Shown here one piece after another: positions 47,398 to 56,993 of a stretch of DNA of 64,000 nt; position 1 is the first letter of the stretch, and each line of letters starts with the position of its first letter. The position numbers were made by a program, and so were the translations under genes. The notes below the pieces were generated by a model. The model searched no databases, was not told where the DNA came from, and saw only the letters and a program-made list of their open reading frames with translations. This stretch comes from VRUE01 sp033856275 (lineage in GTDB: Bacteria; Actinomycetota; Thermoleophilia; Solirubrobacterales; 70-9), in contig JAWVFJ010000051.1 in the NCBI GenBank assembly GCA_033856275.1, positions 62,001-126,000 of the forward strand, given 5' to 3'.

Positions 47398-49008
47398 ATG
47401 ATCCAGTCAAAGGCCCTCCGACCAGACTGGCTTCCAGCCGTCACTCTAAGCGCTGCGCTTGCCGCCGCGATGGTCGCCTGGAACCCACAGGTCGGGGACC
47501 TGGCAGCCCAGGTATTCCGCGCCGAGCTCTTCCAGCACGCCGGCCTCTCGATCTGGAACGGAAGCTGGTACGGCGGCCACTACACGCTCACCTACAGTTT
47601 CCTTTTCCCGCCGCTGGCGTCGCTGCTCGGCGTGCAGTTGGTCGGTGTGCTCTCGGTGGTCGCCTCCTCCTTTTTCTTCGACAGGCTCGTGCGCGACCGC
47701 TGGGGCGCGCCGGCCCGCTGGGCGACGCTCTGGTTCGCGGCCGGCGTCGTGACGCTGCTCGCCGATGGGCAGCTCACCTTCGCGCTGGGCATCGCCTTCA
47801 GCCTTGCCTCGCTGCGCTGCCTGCAGTTGGGGCGGGCGAGGCTGGCGCTCGGGGCAGCCGCTGCCTGCGCCCTTTCGAGCCCCGTCGCCGCCGCTTTCCT
47901 GGCCGGCGTGGTGCTGATCGGGGCGTTGGAGCGGGGGCGACCGCTGAACCGGATCGCTGTCTGGATCGCGGCGATCGCCCTGGGACTGATCGTCGTTCCG
48001 AACCTCGCCTTTCCCGAGTCGGGACAGTTTCCCTTTGCTTTCTCCTCCTTCGTGGCGATCCCGCTCTGGTGCGGCTCGGCCCTTTACGTCACCCGCGGCT
48101 TGCGTGGGGAGGAGCGGCAGCTGCGCTGGGCGATCGCTGCCTACCTGATCGCGTCGCTCCTCGTCTGGCTTGTGCCGAACCCAATGGGTGGCAACGCGGT
48201 GCGTCTCGGCGCCCTCTTCGGCGGGCCGGTGCTGGCCGCGGCTGTGCTTGCCCGGCGCCCGCGTGTCTCACCCTGGTTCCTGGCCCTCTTCCTTGCGGGC
48301 GGTCTCTACTGGCAGGTGACCGCGAGCGTCAGTCAGATCGTCCGCAGCGTCGGCGACCCGTCGACCTCGCGCAGCTACTTCCTGCCTGCCTCCCACTGGC
48401 TGAGCGCCCACGGCGGCCATGGGGTGCGGGTGGAGGTACCACCCACCGCCAATCACTGGGAGTCGGCATACCTGGCGACCAATTTCGAGCTCGCCCGCGG
48501 CTGGCTGCGCCAACTCGATACCACCCGCGACGACGTCTTCTATGCCGACAGCCCGCTCACCGCTGCCGCCTACCAGGATTGGCTGCACCGCAACGCGATC
48601 TCCTACGTTGCCCTGCCCGACGCTCGGCTCGACTACTCCTCAGAAGCAGAGCGCAGGCTGATCCTGCGCCAGCCCTCTTACCTGGACCTGCGCTGGACCT
48701 CGCCTCACTGGCGGATCTACGCGGTCCGCGATCCAGAGCCGCTGGTCGATGCGATGGGGAGTGCGACCGCACGCACACTGTGGGTCGGCCGCCAGGGCTT
48801 CGGCCTCGACGTCAGCCACCCCGGCGACTTCCTCGTCCGCGTCAACTTCACCCCCTACTGGTCGATCGACCGCGGCGCCGGCTGTCTGCTCAGGCGCGGC
48901 GACTGGACCGTCGCGCGGGCCTCTCATCCCGGCATCCTCAGAGTCTCCGCCGATTTCTCGCTCGGCCGCGCCTGGAACGCGGTCACCGGAGCGAAGAAGA
49001 CCTGCTGA
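47398..49008 (+). CDS. Polytopic membrane protein, glycosyltransferase-like topology
   Basis: A 536-residue protein with about ten membrane helices, then a soluble C-terminal domain (about 330-536) with aromatic-rich beta strands (SPHWRIYAVRDPEPLVDAMG). Extracytoplasmic loops include SIWNGSWYGGHYTLTYSFLF. The arrangement of many helices and an external domain recalls GT-C glycosyltransferases or 6-pyruvoyl-related membrane proteins, but the DxD-like catalytic motif is not clear. It is divergent from lipB, whose start is 47 bp away. Confidence 0.65.
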   Translation: MIQSKALRPDWLPAVTLSAALAAAMVAWNPQVGDLAAQVFRAELFQHAGLSIWNGSWYGGHYTLTYSFLFPPLASLLGVQLVGVLSVVASSFFFDRLVRDRWGAPARWATLWFAAGVVTLLADGQLTFALGIAFSLASLRCLQLGRARLALGAAAACALSSPVAAAFLAGVVLIGALERGRPLNRIAVWIAAIALGLIVVPNLAFPESGQFPFAFSSFVAIPLWCGSALYVTRGLRGEERQLRWAIAAYLIASLLVWLVPNPMGGNAVRLGALFGGPVLAAAVLARRPRVSPWFLALFLAGGLYWQVTASVSQIVRSVGDPSTSRSYFLPASHWLSAHGGHGVRVEVPPTANHWESAYLATNFELARGWLRQLDTTRDDVFYADSPLTAAAYQDWLHRNAISYVALPDARLDYSSEAERRLILRQPSYLDLRWTSPHWRIYAVRDPEPLVDAMGSATARTLWVGRQGFGLDVSHPGDFLVRVNFTPYWSIDRGAGCLLRRGDWTVARASHPGILRVSADFSLGRAWNAVTGAKKTC

Positions 49009-49015
49009 GGGGCGC

Positions 49016-50509
49016 CTACGGCTGGCCGGGCGGCAGTCCCGCGTCGCGCATCGCTAGGGCAAATTTCGCGAATTCGCCCTGGAAGTGGTGCAGTTCGAGG
49101 GGGTGACCGGCCCCGTCGGCGGCGGGCGAGGGCCCCTGGCCTGTTCCGCGCCGGCTTTCCCGGGCTTTCACCCGCCATTGGATCATTTCTTGGTGTAGCT
49201 CGGCGCGAGTGTCAATGTCTTTGCGCGGCTCGGCCTCCAGCAGCATCCCCAGGTGCGGCGCTTTCTGTACTCGCTCGGGCATCGACCCCAGTGCACGCTC
49301 CGGGTTCGCCGCGAAACGCCGCAAGATCGTCGCGATCAGGCTGGTGTGCTCGAGCGTCTCGTGGCAGACGAACTTGCGCACGCGCGGCCCCACCACCAAC
49401 GCGGGGACCCTGACCCCCAGGGTCGGATAGCCGGAGCCGTCGTCGACTGCCGGAGGAGGGACATGGTCGTAGAAGCCGCCGTGCTCGTCATAGGCGATGA
49501 CGAGGACCGTGTCCTCCCAGGCGGGGCTGTTGGCCAGCGCCTCGTAGAGCTCCAGCACCAGCGACTGCCCGGCCCTGACGTCAGAGGGCGGATGGTCGTC
49601 GTTGGAGTTGGGGTCGAAGACGCTGAGGTCGATGAAGTTGGGGTCGATCCAGGAGACGTCGCGCAGCTCCCCTTTGGCCGCGTCGTCGAGGAAGCTGTCG
49701 TGGCTGACAACCGCTGACTCGAGCGCCTGTGTCGCCAGGCGCAGCTTCTTGCGGTTGAAGTAGGTGAAGTTGTCGCGCTTGAGGTCGCGGATGCGGCGGT
49801 AGAGCTTGTCGGCTGCGCGCAGGGTTGCGGGGTCGTGCGAGTACCAGCGCCACTGCGAGTCCTGCAGCTGGCGTGTGAAGGCCTCGACCTTGAAGATCGG
49901 CGCGTCGGCGATGGCCCCGACCCGGGGCAGCCCCTTGATGACCTTGAACAGCTCGTCCAGCAGTCCCGGTTTGTACCCGATCGGGTCCTCCTCCTGCCCA
50001 GCAAGCGAGTAGAGGCGGTTGGGCCAGGTGTCGCCAGGGATCGAGGCGTGCCAGGCATCGCATACGCAGAAGTTGTGCGCCAGGTGCTTGTAGACCGGCA
50101 GGTGGCCACCGCCAAAGTGACCCATTGGCACTTTCAAGAACTCGGAAGCCAGCTCGATCGGTTGGCCTTGCTCGTCCTTACGAGTGGAGGCGAAGTTCTT
50201 GACGAAACCGGTGTTGCCGTTCTGCAGCTGACTGTGCACACAGCTGGGGGAGTGGCAGGGATCGAGGATCTTCGGCTTGTGCCCGGGTGGCGGGTCTGGC
50301 GCCGTTTCACCTGGGCCCCATTCGAACGGGTCGTACTGGTTCCCCGCGGCATCAAAGTTCGGTTTCGCCGAGCCGAGGCCGTCGACGTCGAGGCCTTCGC
50401 CCTGGAGAAAGCCCAGCATCTGGTCGAAGGATCGGTTCTCCATCATCAGCACGACGATGTGCTTGACGGAGCGCAGGCGCTCAAGCGCCTCGTCCGCCGC
50501 CGGAGTCAT
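49016..50509 (-). CDS. Phosphoesterase family protein (phospholipase C / acid phosphatase type)
   Basis: A 497-residue metalloenzyme of the alkaline-phosphatase-like superfamily. VVLMMENRSFDQMLGF holds the first metal and the catalytic centre; CVCDAWHASIPGDTWPNRLY and VIAYDEHGGFYDHVPPP complete the metal site. It cleaves phospholipids or phosphate esters. Unlike many members it lacks a clear signal peptide, so it may act in the cytoplasm or leave by another route. It is convergent with the membrane-protein gene. Confidence 0.85.
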   Translation of the reverse strand: MTPAADEALERLRSVKHIVVLMMENRSFDQMLGFLQGEGLDVDGLGSAKPNFDAAGNQYDPFEWGPGETAPDPPPGHKPKILDPCHSPSCVHSQLQNGNTGFVKNFASTRKDEQGQPIELASEFLKVPMGHFGGGHLPVYKHLAHNFCVCDAWHASIPGDTWPNRLYSLAGQEEDPIGYKPGLLDELFKVIKGLPRVGAIADAPIFKVEAFTRQLQDSQWRWYSHDPATLRAADKLYRRIRDLKRDNFTYFNRKKLRLATQALESAVVSHDSFLDDAAKGELRDVSWIDPNFIDLSVFDPNSNDDHPPSDVRAGQSLVLELYEALANSPAWEDTVLVIAYDEHGGFYDHVPPPAVDDGSGYPTLGVRVPALVVGPRVRKFVCHETLEHTSLIATILRRFAANPERALGSMPERVQKAPHLGMLLEAEPRKDIDTRAELHQEMIQWRVKARESRRGTGQGPSPAADGAGHPLELHHFQGEFAKFALAMRDAGLPPGQP

Positions 50510-50634
50510 ACGCCTCCACCCTTTCGTCGAGGGGTCAGGTTGCTCTTGGGCGCCACCATCTGGCGCACCCTTTCAGATCAAACCTGACTACACAAGTCTT
50601 TCTAAACAGTAGGCCCGAATTAACACGTAAAGAG

Positions 50635-51939
50635 CTACAGAGCCAGGGACAGCGGCTCTTCCAGCAGAGTGCGAACGCGGGCGAGGAATTCGGCGGCAGG
50701 GGCGCCGTAGAGGATGCGGTGGTCGCAGGCGAGGTTGACGCGCATCAGGTGCCCGGTCGTGGCCTGGCCGTCGCGGACGGCGGGACGCTCGCTGATCGTG
50801 CCGACGGCGAGGATCGCCGCCTGCGGCGGATTGATCACGGCGGCGAAGCTATCGATCCCGAACATCCCCAGGTTCGAAACGGTGAAGGTCGCCCCCGAGA
50901 GCTCCGGCGGTGTGATCTGCCCCTCCCGCACCCGTTGCGCCAGGGCCCTGGAGTCTGTAGCGATCTGCCGCAGGCTCTTCTGATCGGCATCGAAGATCGT
51001 CGGAACCACGAGCGCATCGCGAGCCGCCACCGCGACCCCCACGTTCACCCGCGAGTACAGCTCGAACCGCCCATCCCGGTAGGCCCCATTGGCGCGCGGA
51101 TGCTCGCGCAGGGCCAGCGCACAGGCCTTGACCACCATGTCGTTGAACGACGGAACGACATCTCCGTCTTTGGCCCCGCCCTTGATCTGGCCGCGCGCTG
51201 CAACGAGCCGACTCATGTCGATCTCGGCCTCCAGATAAAAGTGCGGCGCCGTCGCCTTCGACTCGGACATCCGCCTGGCTACCGTCGACTGCAGCTTCGA
51301 AAGGTCTTCGTAGCTCACCGTCCCCTTCGCTGTTTCAGGGCTACTAGCCGGGGGCCGAGCGGTCGCAGGTTCAAATCCTATCTCCCCGATTGGTGCAGTC
51401 TCAGCTTTCTCCACATCGGCCTTGACAATCCGCCCGCCGGGTCCGGAGCCCTCGAGCGTTGCTAGGTCAAGGCCCTTCTCCTTGGCAATCCGGCGAGCCA
51501 CAGGGGACGCCTTCGGACGGCCACTTCCGTTGGCGGCTGGGGGAGTGTTGATTGCTCCTTCTGCGGGTGGTGCGGGGGTGGGGGGGGTCGAGGACGACGT
51601 CGCCCGCAGCGCCCCCCCCACCCCCGCGACAGGACCCGCAGCCGAGCCGTCAGTCCCTTCCCCGTCCCTCGCAGAGCTCTCCGCGGCGTCCCCGCTTGGC
51701 CTGGCCGAATCGCCAACCCGCGCAATCGGGGTCCCGATCGCGACCGTCTCGCCCTCCTGGACCAGGATCTCGCTCAAAGTCCCGGCCACATCAGATTCGT
51801 AGGCCATGTTCGCCTTGTCGGTCTCGATCTCCACCAGCTCGTCCCCGATCGCAACCTCGTCCCCGACCTGCTTGAGCCACTGCAGGATCGTTCCCTCCTC
51901 CATCGAGTCCGACAGCCGCGGCATCACCACATCGGCCAC
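50635..51939 (-). CDS. Dihydrolipoamide acyltransferase, E2 of pyruvate (2-oxoacid) dehydrogenase
   Basis: A 434-residue E2. One lipoyl domain (K42 in EIETDKANMA) is followed by a Pro/Ala/Gly linker, a peripheral-subunit binding domain (KASPVARRIAKEKGLDLATL) and the catalytic domain from about residue 210. The active-site segment reads DHRILYGAP: His407 is present, but the usual Asp four residues later is Tyr411. GTG start overlaps the E1-beta stop (TAGTG). It transfers acetyl groups from lipoate to CoA. Confidence 0.92.
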   Translation of the reverse strand: MADVVMPRLSDSMEEGTILQWLKQVGDEVAIGDELVEIETDKANMAYESDVAGTLSEILVQEGETVAIGTPIARVGDSARPSGDAAESSARDGEGTDGSAAGPVAGVGGALRATSSSTPPTPAPPAEGAINTPPAANGSGRPKASPVARRIAKEKGLDLATLEGSGPGGRIVKADVEKAETAPIGEIGFEPATARPPASSPETAKGTVSYEDLSKLQSTVARRMSESKATAPHFYLEAEIDMSRLVAARGQIKGGAKDGDVVPSFNDMVVKACALALREHPRANGAYRDGRFELYSRVNVGVAVAARDALVVPTIFDADQKSLRQIATDSRALAQRVREGQITPPELSGATFTVSNLGMFGIDSFAAVINPPQAAILAVGTISERPAVRDGQATTGHLMRVNLACDHRILYGAPAAEFLARVRTLLEEPLSLAL

Positions 51940-52928
51940 TAGATCGAACCCTCCATCGCCGCTAGTGCCGCCTTCACCACATGCTCCTCATGTGGAATCG
52001 CCGCCTGCTCCAGCCGCCGCGAATACGGCATGTGCACATCCGCTCCGGTAACCCGTTGCACGGGCGCGTCGAGATGGTCGAAGGCCTGCTCGGCGATCAG
52101 GGCTGCGAGGTTGGCGCCGAAGCCACCGTGAGGCCAGCCCTCCTCGACGACCACCGCCCGGTTGGTCTTGCGCACCGAGGCGAGGATCGTGTCGAGATCG
52201 AGCGGGCGCAGGGTGCGGGGGTCGATCACCTCGGCCTCGACGCCGTGCTCATGGGCCAGGGTCTGCGCCGCCTCCTCGGCGATGTGCGCCATCTTGAGGA
52301 TGCCGACGATCGTCACGTCACTGCCCTCGCGGCGCACCGCCGCCTCGCCGAAGCGCAGCACCGCATCGCCATCGCCGGCTACCTCGCCGCGGGCGCCGTA
52401 GAGGCTCTCGTGCTCAATGAAGATCACCGGGTTGTCGTCGCGAATCGCCGCCTTCAGCAGCGCCTTGCCGTCGGCTGGCGTCGACGGACAGGCGACGAGC
52501 AGTCCAGGCACCTGCAGGAAGAGCGCCTCGAAGCTGTGCGAATGGGTCGGGCCGAGTTGGTGGCCGCCACCACCTGGCATCCGCACCACCATTGGCACCC
52601 GAGCCTGGCCGTTGAACATGTAGGGGATCGCGGCGGCGTGGTTGACGATCTGGTCCAGGGCAAGCAGCGAGAAGTTGACTGTCATCAGCTCGACGATCGG
52701 CCGCAGGCCGCCCATCGCCGCGCCGACGCCGGTGCCGACGATCGTGTTCTCGGAGATCGGTGTGTCGCGCACGCGCCGCTCGCCGAACTCGTCGAGCAGC
52801 CCTTCGGTCACCTTGAACGCCCCCTGGAAGACGCCGACGTCCTCGCCCATCACCAGCACCGCCTCGTCGCGGCGCATCTCCTCCGCCATTGCGTCGCGCA
52901 GGGCCTCTCGCATTCGCAGCTGTGCCAT
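51939..52928 (-). CDS. Pyruvate dehydrogenase E1 beta subunit
   Basis: A 329-residue transketolase-type beta subunit. MREALRDAMAEEMRRDEAVL and MGEDVGVFQGAFKVTEGLLD hold the conserved acidic residue that activates thiamine diphosphate, and the C-terminal domain (VRKTNRAVVVEEGWPHGGFG) is typical. With E1-alpha it decarboxylates pyruvate and acetylates the lipoyl domain. ATG 52928 has GGAGGGG 6 nt upstream. Members with broader 2-oxoacid specificity look alike. Confidence 0.92.
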   Translation of the reverse strand: MAQLRMREALRDAMAEEMRRDEAVLVMGEDVGVFQGAFKVTEGLLDEFGERRVRDTPISENTIVGTGVGAAMGGLRPIVELMTVNFSLLALDQIVNHAAAIPYMFNGQARVPMVVRMPGGGGHQLGPTHSHSFEALFLQVPGLLVACPSTPADGKALLKAAIRDDNPVIFIEHESLYGARGEVAGDGDAVLRFGEAAVRREGSDVTIVGILKMAHIAEEAAQTLAHEHGVEAEVIDPRTLRPLDLDTILASVRKTNRAVVVEEGWPHGGFGANLAALIAEQAFDHLDAPVQRVTGADVHMPYSRRLEQAAIPHEEHVVKAALAAMEGSI

Positions 52929-53092
52929 CAGTATCCCCTCCGGTAAGTCCGGTGCCGATTTGGCGAGCGAAAACCGAATTGGCCGCGGACGCAAGGAGGC
53001 CAAATAGTGGTGACTATTTGGTCGACTGAGGACAAAGGCCGGCGAAGGTTTGCAGCCGCGAAATCGGTGCTGGGGTTTGCCGGAGGGAGCAC

Positions 53093-54271
53093 TTAGTCCT
53101 CCACCTCCTCGGCGATCTCGGACTCGGCTCCCTCCTGGGCATCGCCGTGAGTAGCCGGATTGGGACGCGGTCCGTCGGGCTGCCCGGCATAGGCCGCCCC
53201 GGCTTCGGCCAACTCGCGCGCCGCGGCGGGCATGTTCTCCTCGCGCTCACCGCGGTGGGGCTCGGGGCTGCGCTCGTCGACCGCGTACCAGCCGGCATCG
53301 CTATCGACCACATAGAGGTTCTCATAGAGCGTGTCGAGCGCCGGCTCGGGTGAGGCGTCGGCGAACTCGACCGCGGCCAGCACTGTCTCCTCGGCCTTGT
53401 CGCGCACCTCCTGCAACTCGCGCTCGCCAAGCACGCCGGCCTCGATACAGCGCCGGGCGAAGCTCTCGATCGGATCCTTCTCTTGCCACTCCTCCACCTC
53501 CTCGCGCTCCCGGTAGACCTCGGGATCTGCGGCGGAGTGGCCGCGGTAGCGGTAGGTGAAAGCCTCGAGCAGGGTGGGACGGCGCTCCTCGCGGGCCAGT
53601 CGCACACCCTCGGCGACGCTCTCACGCACCGCGAGCACGTCCATGCCATCGATCCGCTGACCAGGTATGCCGTAGCCCTCGGCCTTCTTGGAGAGGTCGG
53701 TCTGGGCCGAGTGGCGCTCGACCGAGGTGCCCATCCCGTAGAGGTTGTTCTCGACTAGGAAGAGGACCGGCAGGCTCCAGAGAGCCGCCAGGTTCATCGT
53801 CTCGCCGAAGTTGCCGGCGTTGGAGGCGCCGTCGCCGAACATGCAGACGGTGACCGCGTCTTCGCCCTTGAAGTCCGAGGAGAGCGCCAGTCCGGCTGCG
53901 ATCGGCAGGTTGCCGCCGACGATCCCGTAGCCGCCCATGAAGCGGCGCTCGGCGTCGAAGATGTGCATCGAGCCGCCGCGCCCGCCGCTTGTCCCGTCGA
54001 CGCGGCCGAACAGCTCCGCCATTACGCGCTTGGGATCGGTGCCGCGGGCAATCGCGTGGCCGTGCGTGCGATAGGTGCCGATCAGGTAGTCCTCCTCGCG
54101 CATCACCGAGGTGGTACCGACGATCGTCGCCTCCTCGCCGATCGCCAGGTGGAGGAAGCCGCCGGCCTTGGCGCGCTGGTACTGGCGCCCCGCCTCCTCC
54201 TCGAAGCGGCGGATCAGCGCCATGCGGGCAAGGAGCGCGTAACAGGTGGCGGCGTCGGGCAAATCTGCCAT
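53093..54271 (-). CDS. Pyruvate dehydrogenase E1 alpha subunit
   Basis: A 392-residue subunit. The thiamine diphosphate motif runs GDGASNAGNFGETMNLAALW to VENNLYGMGTS. GFLHLAIGEEATIVGTTSVM and EAFTYRYRGHSAADPEVYRE are phosphorylation-loop-type regions. About 60 acidic, proline-rich residues follow the usual end (ALDTLYENLYV). The order E1-alpha, E1-beta, E2 is an operon, preceded by a DsbA-like gene 10 nt upstream. A GTG 9 nt earlier is an alternative start. Confidence 0.92.
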   Translation of the reverse strand: MADLPDAATCYALLARMALIRRFEEEAGRQYQRAKAGGFLHLAIGEEATIVGTTSVMREEDYLIGTYRTHGHAIARGTDPKRVMAELFGRVDGTSGGRGGSMHIFDAERRFMGGYGIVGGNLPIAAGLALSSDFKGEDAVTVCMFGDGASNAGNFGETMNLAALWSLPVLFLVENNLYGMGTSVERHSAQTDLSKKAEGYGIPGQRIDGMDVLAVRESVAEGVRLAREERRPTLLEAFTYRYRGHSAADPEVYREREEVEEWQEKDPIESFARRCIEAGVLGERELQEVRDKAEETVLAAVEFADASPEPALDTLYENLYVVDSDAGWYAVDERSPEPHRGEREENMPAAARELAEAGAAYAGQPDGPRPNPATHGDAQEGAESEIAEEVED

Positions 54272-54281
54272 TGAGGCCACC

Positions 54282-54869
54282 TTAGCTAGCCGCGGAGACC
54301 GCCTCCTCGACCTTGTCGTCGCCCCAGAAGACCTTGCCGTCCATGACCAGCGAGGGGACGCCGCTGACGCCCAGCTCGGCGGCCCGATCGGTCGCCTCGC
54401 GCAGGGCGTTCTTGATGCCTTCGGTTTCGACCGCTTTCAGCAGCGCGTTCGGATGCAGCTCGCAGGCGGCGGCGGCGATCAGCACGTTGTCGGTCTCGCT
54501 GAGGTCGCGCCCGGCGGCAAAGGCCTGTCGGAAGGCGGCAAGGGCGAAGGACACGGTTCGCCCGGTTTGCTTGGCGAAGGTGGCGGCGCGCATCGCCATC
54601 AGCATGTTGCCTGGCCACGGCTCCGGCCAGGCCAGCGGCGGCAGTCCGTACTCGGCGGCGCGCTGCTCCACCTCGGCCATTCCCGCCCCTCGCTCTGAGC
54701 CGTTGCCCCAGGAGTCACGCCCGAAGCGCCGGAACAAGCCGCCGAGCAGGATCGGCTGCCACTCGGGCTGCTCCAGCTCCGCTTCGGTGAAGAGCGCGCT
54801 GACCCGCTCCGCGGTCAGGTACGCGTAGGGCGAGCCGAGGTCGAAGTAGAAGGTCGCGGGTGGGGCCAC
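54282..54869 (-). CDS. DsbA-like / 2-hydroxychromene-2-carboxylate isomerase family protein
   Basis: A 195-residue thioredoxin-fold protein. FYFDLGSPYAYLTAERVSAL carries SPY in place of the CxxC of true DsbA, as in the HCCA-isomerase and kappa-class glutathione transferase branch. The C-terminal GVSGVPSLVMDGKVFWGDDK is the cis-proline region. It probably isomerises or transfers thiols on a small molecule. GTG start; lies at the head of the PDH operon. Confidence 0.8.
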   Translation of the reverse strand: MAPPATFYFDLGSPYAYLTAERVSALFTEAELEQPEWQPILLGGLFRRFGRDSWGNGSERGAGMAEVEQRAAEYGLPPLAWPEPWPGNMLMAMRAATFAKQTGRTVSFALAAFRQAFAAGRDLSETDNVLIAAAACELHPNALLKAVETEGIKNALREATDRAAELGVSGVPSLVMDGKVFWGDDKVEEAVSAAS

Positions 54870-54880
54870 GCGGACACTTT

Positions 54881-55201
54881 ATGCGCCGAGTGCGCTGGGA
54901 TCTCATATACGTTCATAGCCAGGGGGAAGCGCGTGAGTATGGGCAGAGGAGGGGAGATCTCGATCCCCGCACCGATCCGTATGCCGCCAATGCGCTCGCT
55001 GGTCTAGTCCCCGACATCGACCTTGAGGAAGTGCGTCGCGAAGAGCGGGAAGCCGAACTCGAAGCCGAAGAACGGAAGTTCAGCCTGCAACGCGCAGCGG
55101 CTCAAGCGTGGATGGCCCAGCCATCGACCGCCCGGGCAGCGTCGAGGATCGCCTCCGAGATCGTCGGGTGGGGATGGACGATCTGCGCCAGCTCCTGGTA
55201 G
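54881..55201 (+). CDS. Small charged protein, doubtful
   Basis: The reading frame starts MRRVRWDLIYVHSQGEAREY and contains a strongly charged helix (EEVRREEREAELEAEERKFS). The first 75 codons look protein-like, but the last 33 lie antisense inside the lipoamide dehydrogenase gene, and no clear ribosome site precedes the ATG. It could be a real short gene with a decayed end. Confidence 0.3.
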   Translation: MRRVRWDLIYVHSQGEAREYGQRRGDLDPRTDPYAANALAGLVPDIDLEEVRREEREAELEAEERKFSLQRAAAQAWMAQPSTARAASRIASEIVGWGWTICASSW

Positions 55202-56469
55202 CCGCCCTCGAGCGCCATCACGGCGACCAACTCGGCGATCATGTCGCAGGCGCGGTTGCCGACGATGTGGGCGCCGAGCAGCTCGCCGTACTTGGAGTCG
55301 ACGACGAGCTTGACCAGGCCGTCTTTGTCGTCGTAGACGGTGGCACCGCCGACGCCGCCGAGCTTCTGCTTGCCGACCTTGACGTCGTGGCCGCTCTCCT
55401 TGGCCGCTGCCTCGGTTAGGCCGACGCTGGCCACCTGCGGGTGGCAGAAAGTAGCCCCGGCGACGAGGTTTTGGTCGACCGGGTGAGCCGGCTCTCCCGC
55501 CGCGTGCTCAACCGCGACGACGCCCTCCTCGGAGGCCTTGTGGGCGAGGGCCTTGGCGTTGACCAGGTCCCCGATCGCGTAGACCTTTGGATTCGAGGTG
55601 CGCTGGTACTCGTCGACTTTCACCTTGCCGCTCTCGGCCAGCTCGACCCCGGCGCCCTCGAGCCCGAGCCCATCGACGTCGGGCGCCCGCCCCCCGGCGA
55701 TGCAGAGGTAGTCGACCTCGATCGTCTCCTCACCGTAGCTGAGCTTGACCGACTTCTCGCTCGCCTCGACGTCGGTGACCGGAGTACCGGTTGAGATCGT
55801 GACGTTCTGCTTCTTGAAGGCGCGCTCGACCACCCTTGCCATGTCCTTGTCCTCGGCGGGGAGGATCTGCTCGAGCATCTCGATCAAGACCACCTCGGTG
55901 CCGAAGCGGCCGTAGGCGGAAGCGATCTCACAGCCGGAGGCGCCCGCGCCGGCAACGGCGATCTTCCGCGGCTGCTCGGGCAGCGACCAGGCGCCCCAGG
56001 TGTCGACAACGCGACCGCCGAACTCGACGCCGGGAATCGACAGGGCCACCGAGCCGGTCGCCAGCACCACGGTCCCCGCCTCGTAGACCTCGTCGCCCAC
56101 CTTGACGTTGCCCTCGGGCGTCAGCGAGCCCTCGTCCTCGATCAGTGTGATCTTGTTCTTGTCCCAGAGCATCTTGACGCCGCCGGAGAGCGACTCGGAG
56201 ACGGCGGCGCGGCGCTTGCCCAGCGCTTCCCAGTCGATCGAGACGTCCTTGGCGACGACGCCGAGCTCGGCACCCTCGCGTGCCTGCTCGTAGATCTCCG
56301 CCGTGCGCAGCACGGTCTTGGCCGGGATGCAGGCGTAGTTGAGGCAACGCCCGCCCGGCTTGTCGCGCTCGACGACCGCGATCTTCTTGCCCAGCTGGGC
56401 GGCACGGATCGCGGCCACGTAGCCGCCCGGGCCCCCGCCAATGACGATCACGTCGAAGGAATCTGTCAC
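55102..56469 (-). CDS. lpdA: Dihydrolipoamide dehydrogenase (E3)
   Basis: A 455-residue FAD disulfide reductase. GGGPGGYVAAIRAAQLGKKI binds FAD; the redox disulfide is C42 and C47 (GGRCLNYACIP); VAGAGASGCEIASAYGRFGT binds NAD; HPHPTISE holds the catalytic His. It reoxidises the lipoyl group of E2. GTG start at 56469. It is transcribed in the same direction as the PDH operon but separated from it by the DsbA-like gene. Confidence 0.95.
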   Translation of the reverse strand: MTDSFDVIVIGGGPGGYVAAIRAAQLGKKIAVVERDKPGGRCLNYACIPAKTVLRTAEIYEQAREGAELGVVAKDVSIDWEALGKRRAAVSESLSGGVKMLWDKNKITLIEDEGSLTPEGNVKVGDEVYEAGTVVLATGSVALSIPGVEFGGRVVDTWGAWSLPEQPRKIAVAGAGASGCEIASAYGRFGTEVVLIEMLEQILPAEDKDMARVVERAFKKQNVTISTGTPVTDVEASEKSVKLSYGEETIEVDYLCIAGGRAPDVDGLGLEGAGVELAESGKVKVDEYQRTSNPKVYAIGDLVNAKALAHKASEEGVVAVEHAAGEPAHPVDQNLVAGATFCHPQVASVGLTEAAAKESGHDVKVGKQKLGGVGGATVYDDKDGLVKLVVDSKYGELLGAHIVGNRACDMIAELVAVMALEGGYQELAQIVHPHPTISEAILDAARAVDGWAIHA

Positions 56470-56498
56470 TACGCCTGAGCCTATAGAACGGGCGGTGC

Positions 56499-56993
56499 TT
56501 ACTCGCGCGTGGGCATCTGAATTCGCGCCATCGCCTTCACCATCAACCAGAAGAAGGTGCCGGCCACGGCGAGCAGCGCGAGGGTGGCTAGGACCTGCGC
56601 CACAGTCGCCGCCTGCAGGGCCAACCCGTAGACAGCGCTGAAGATGAGGAAGACGAGGACCAGTTGGAAGCCGAGTACGGCCCAGTAGCGGGAGCGCCAC
56701 ATGCCCCAGGACATCAGGCCCATCAGCAGCGCTGGGGCCAGCACCTGGACGAAGCGCGGTTTCTCGCCGTTTACCTCGGTGCCGGCGAGGTAGCCGACGA
56801 CGATCGAGATGGCAATTAGGGCCGAAATCACCGCGCCGACCGTCACTACCAGTGGCCGCTCGCCCTCTGCCAGCGGATCGAGCGCTTCGCGCGCCTCCTG
56901 GTTTCGCTCCTCGGCTCGGGCGTAGCCCTGCTCCATGCGCTCGCGCGGCGCTGGGGCCCCGCGCTGCTTGCGCTTGCGCGGATGGTCAGCCAC
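56499..56993 (-). CDS. Four-helix hypothetical membrane protein
   Basis: A 164-residue protein with a basic cytoplasmic N-terminus (MADHPRKRKQRGAPAPRERM, then an acidic helix) and four membrane helices from about residue 45 onward. The short loops contain few charged residues. Its ATG overlaps the end of thiE by 8 nt, so it is read from the same transcript. Function unknown; no transport signature is visible. Confidence 0.75.
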   Translation of the reverse strand: MADHPRKRKQRGAPAPRERMEQGYARAEERNQEAREALDPLAEGERPLVVTVGAVISALIAISIVVGYLAGTEVNGEKPRFVQVLAPALLMGLMSWGMWRSRYWAVLGFQLVLVFLIFSAVYGLALQAATVAQVLATLALLAVAGTFFWLMVKAMARIQMPTRE

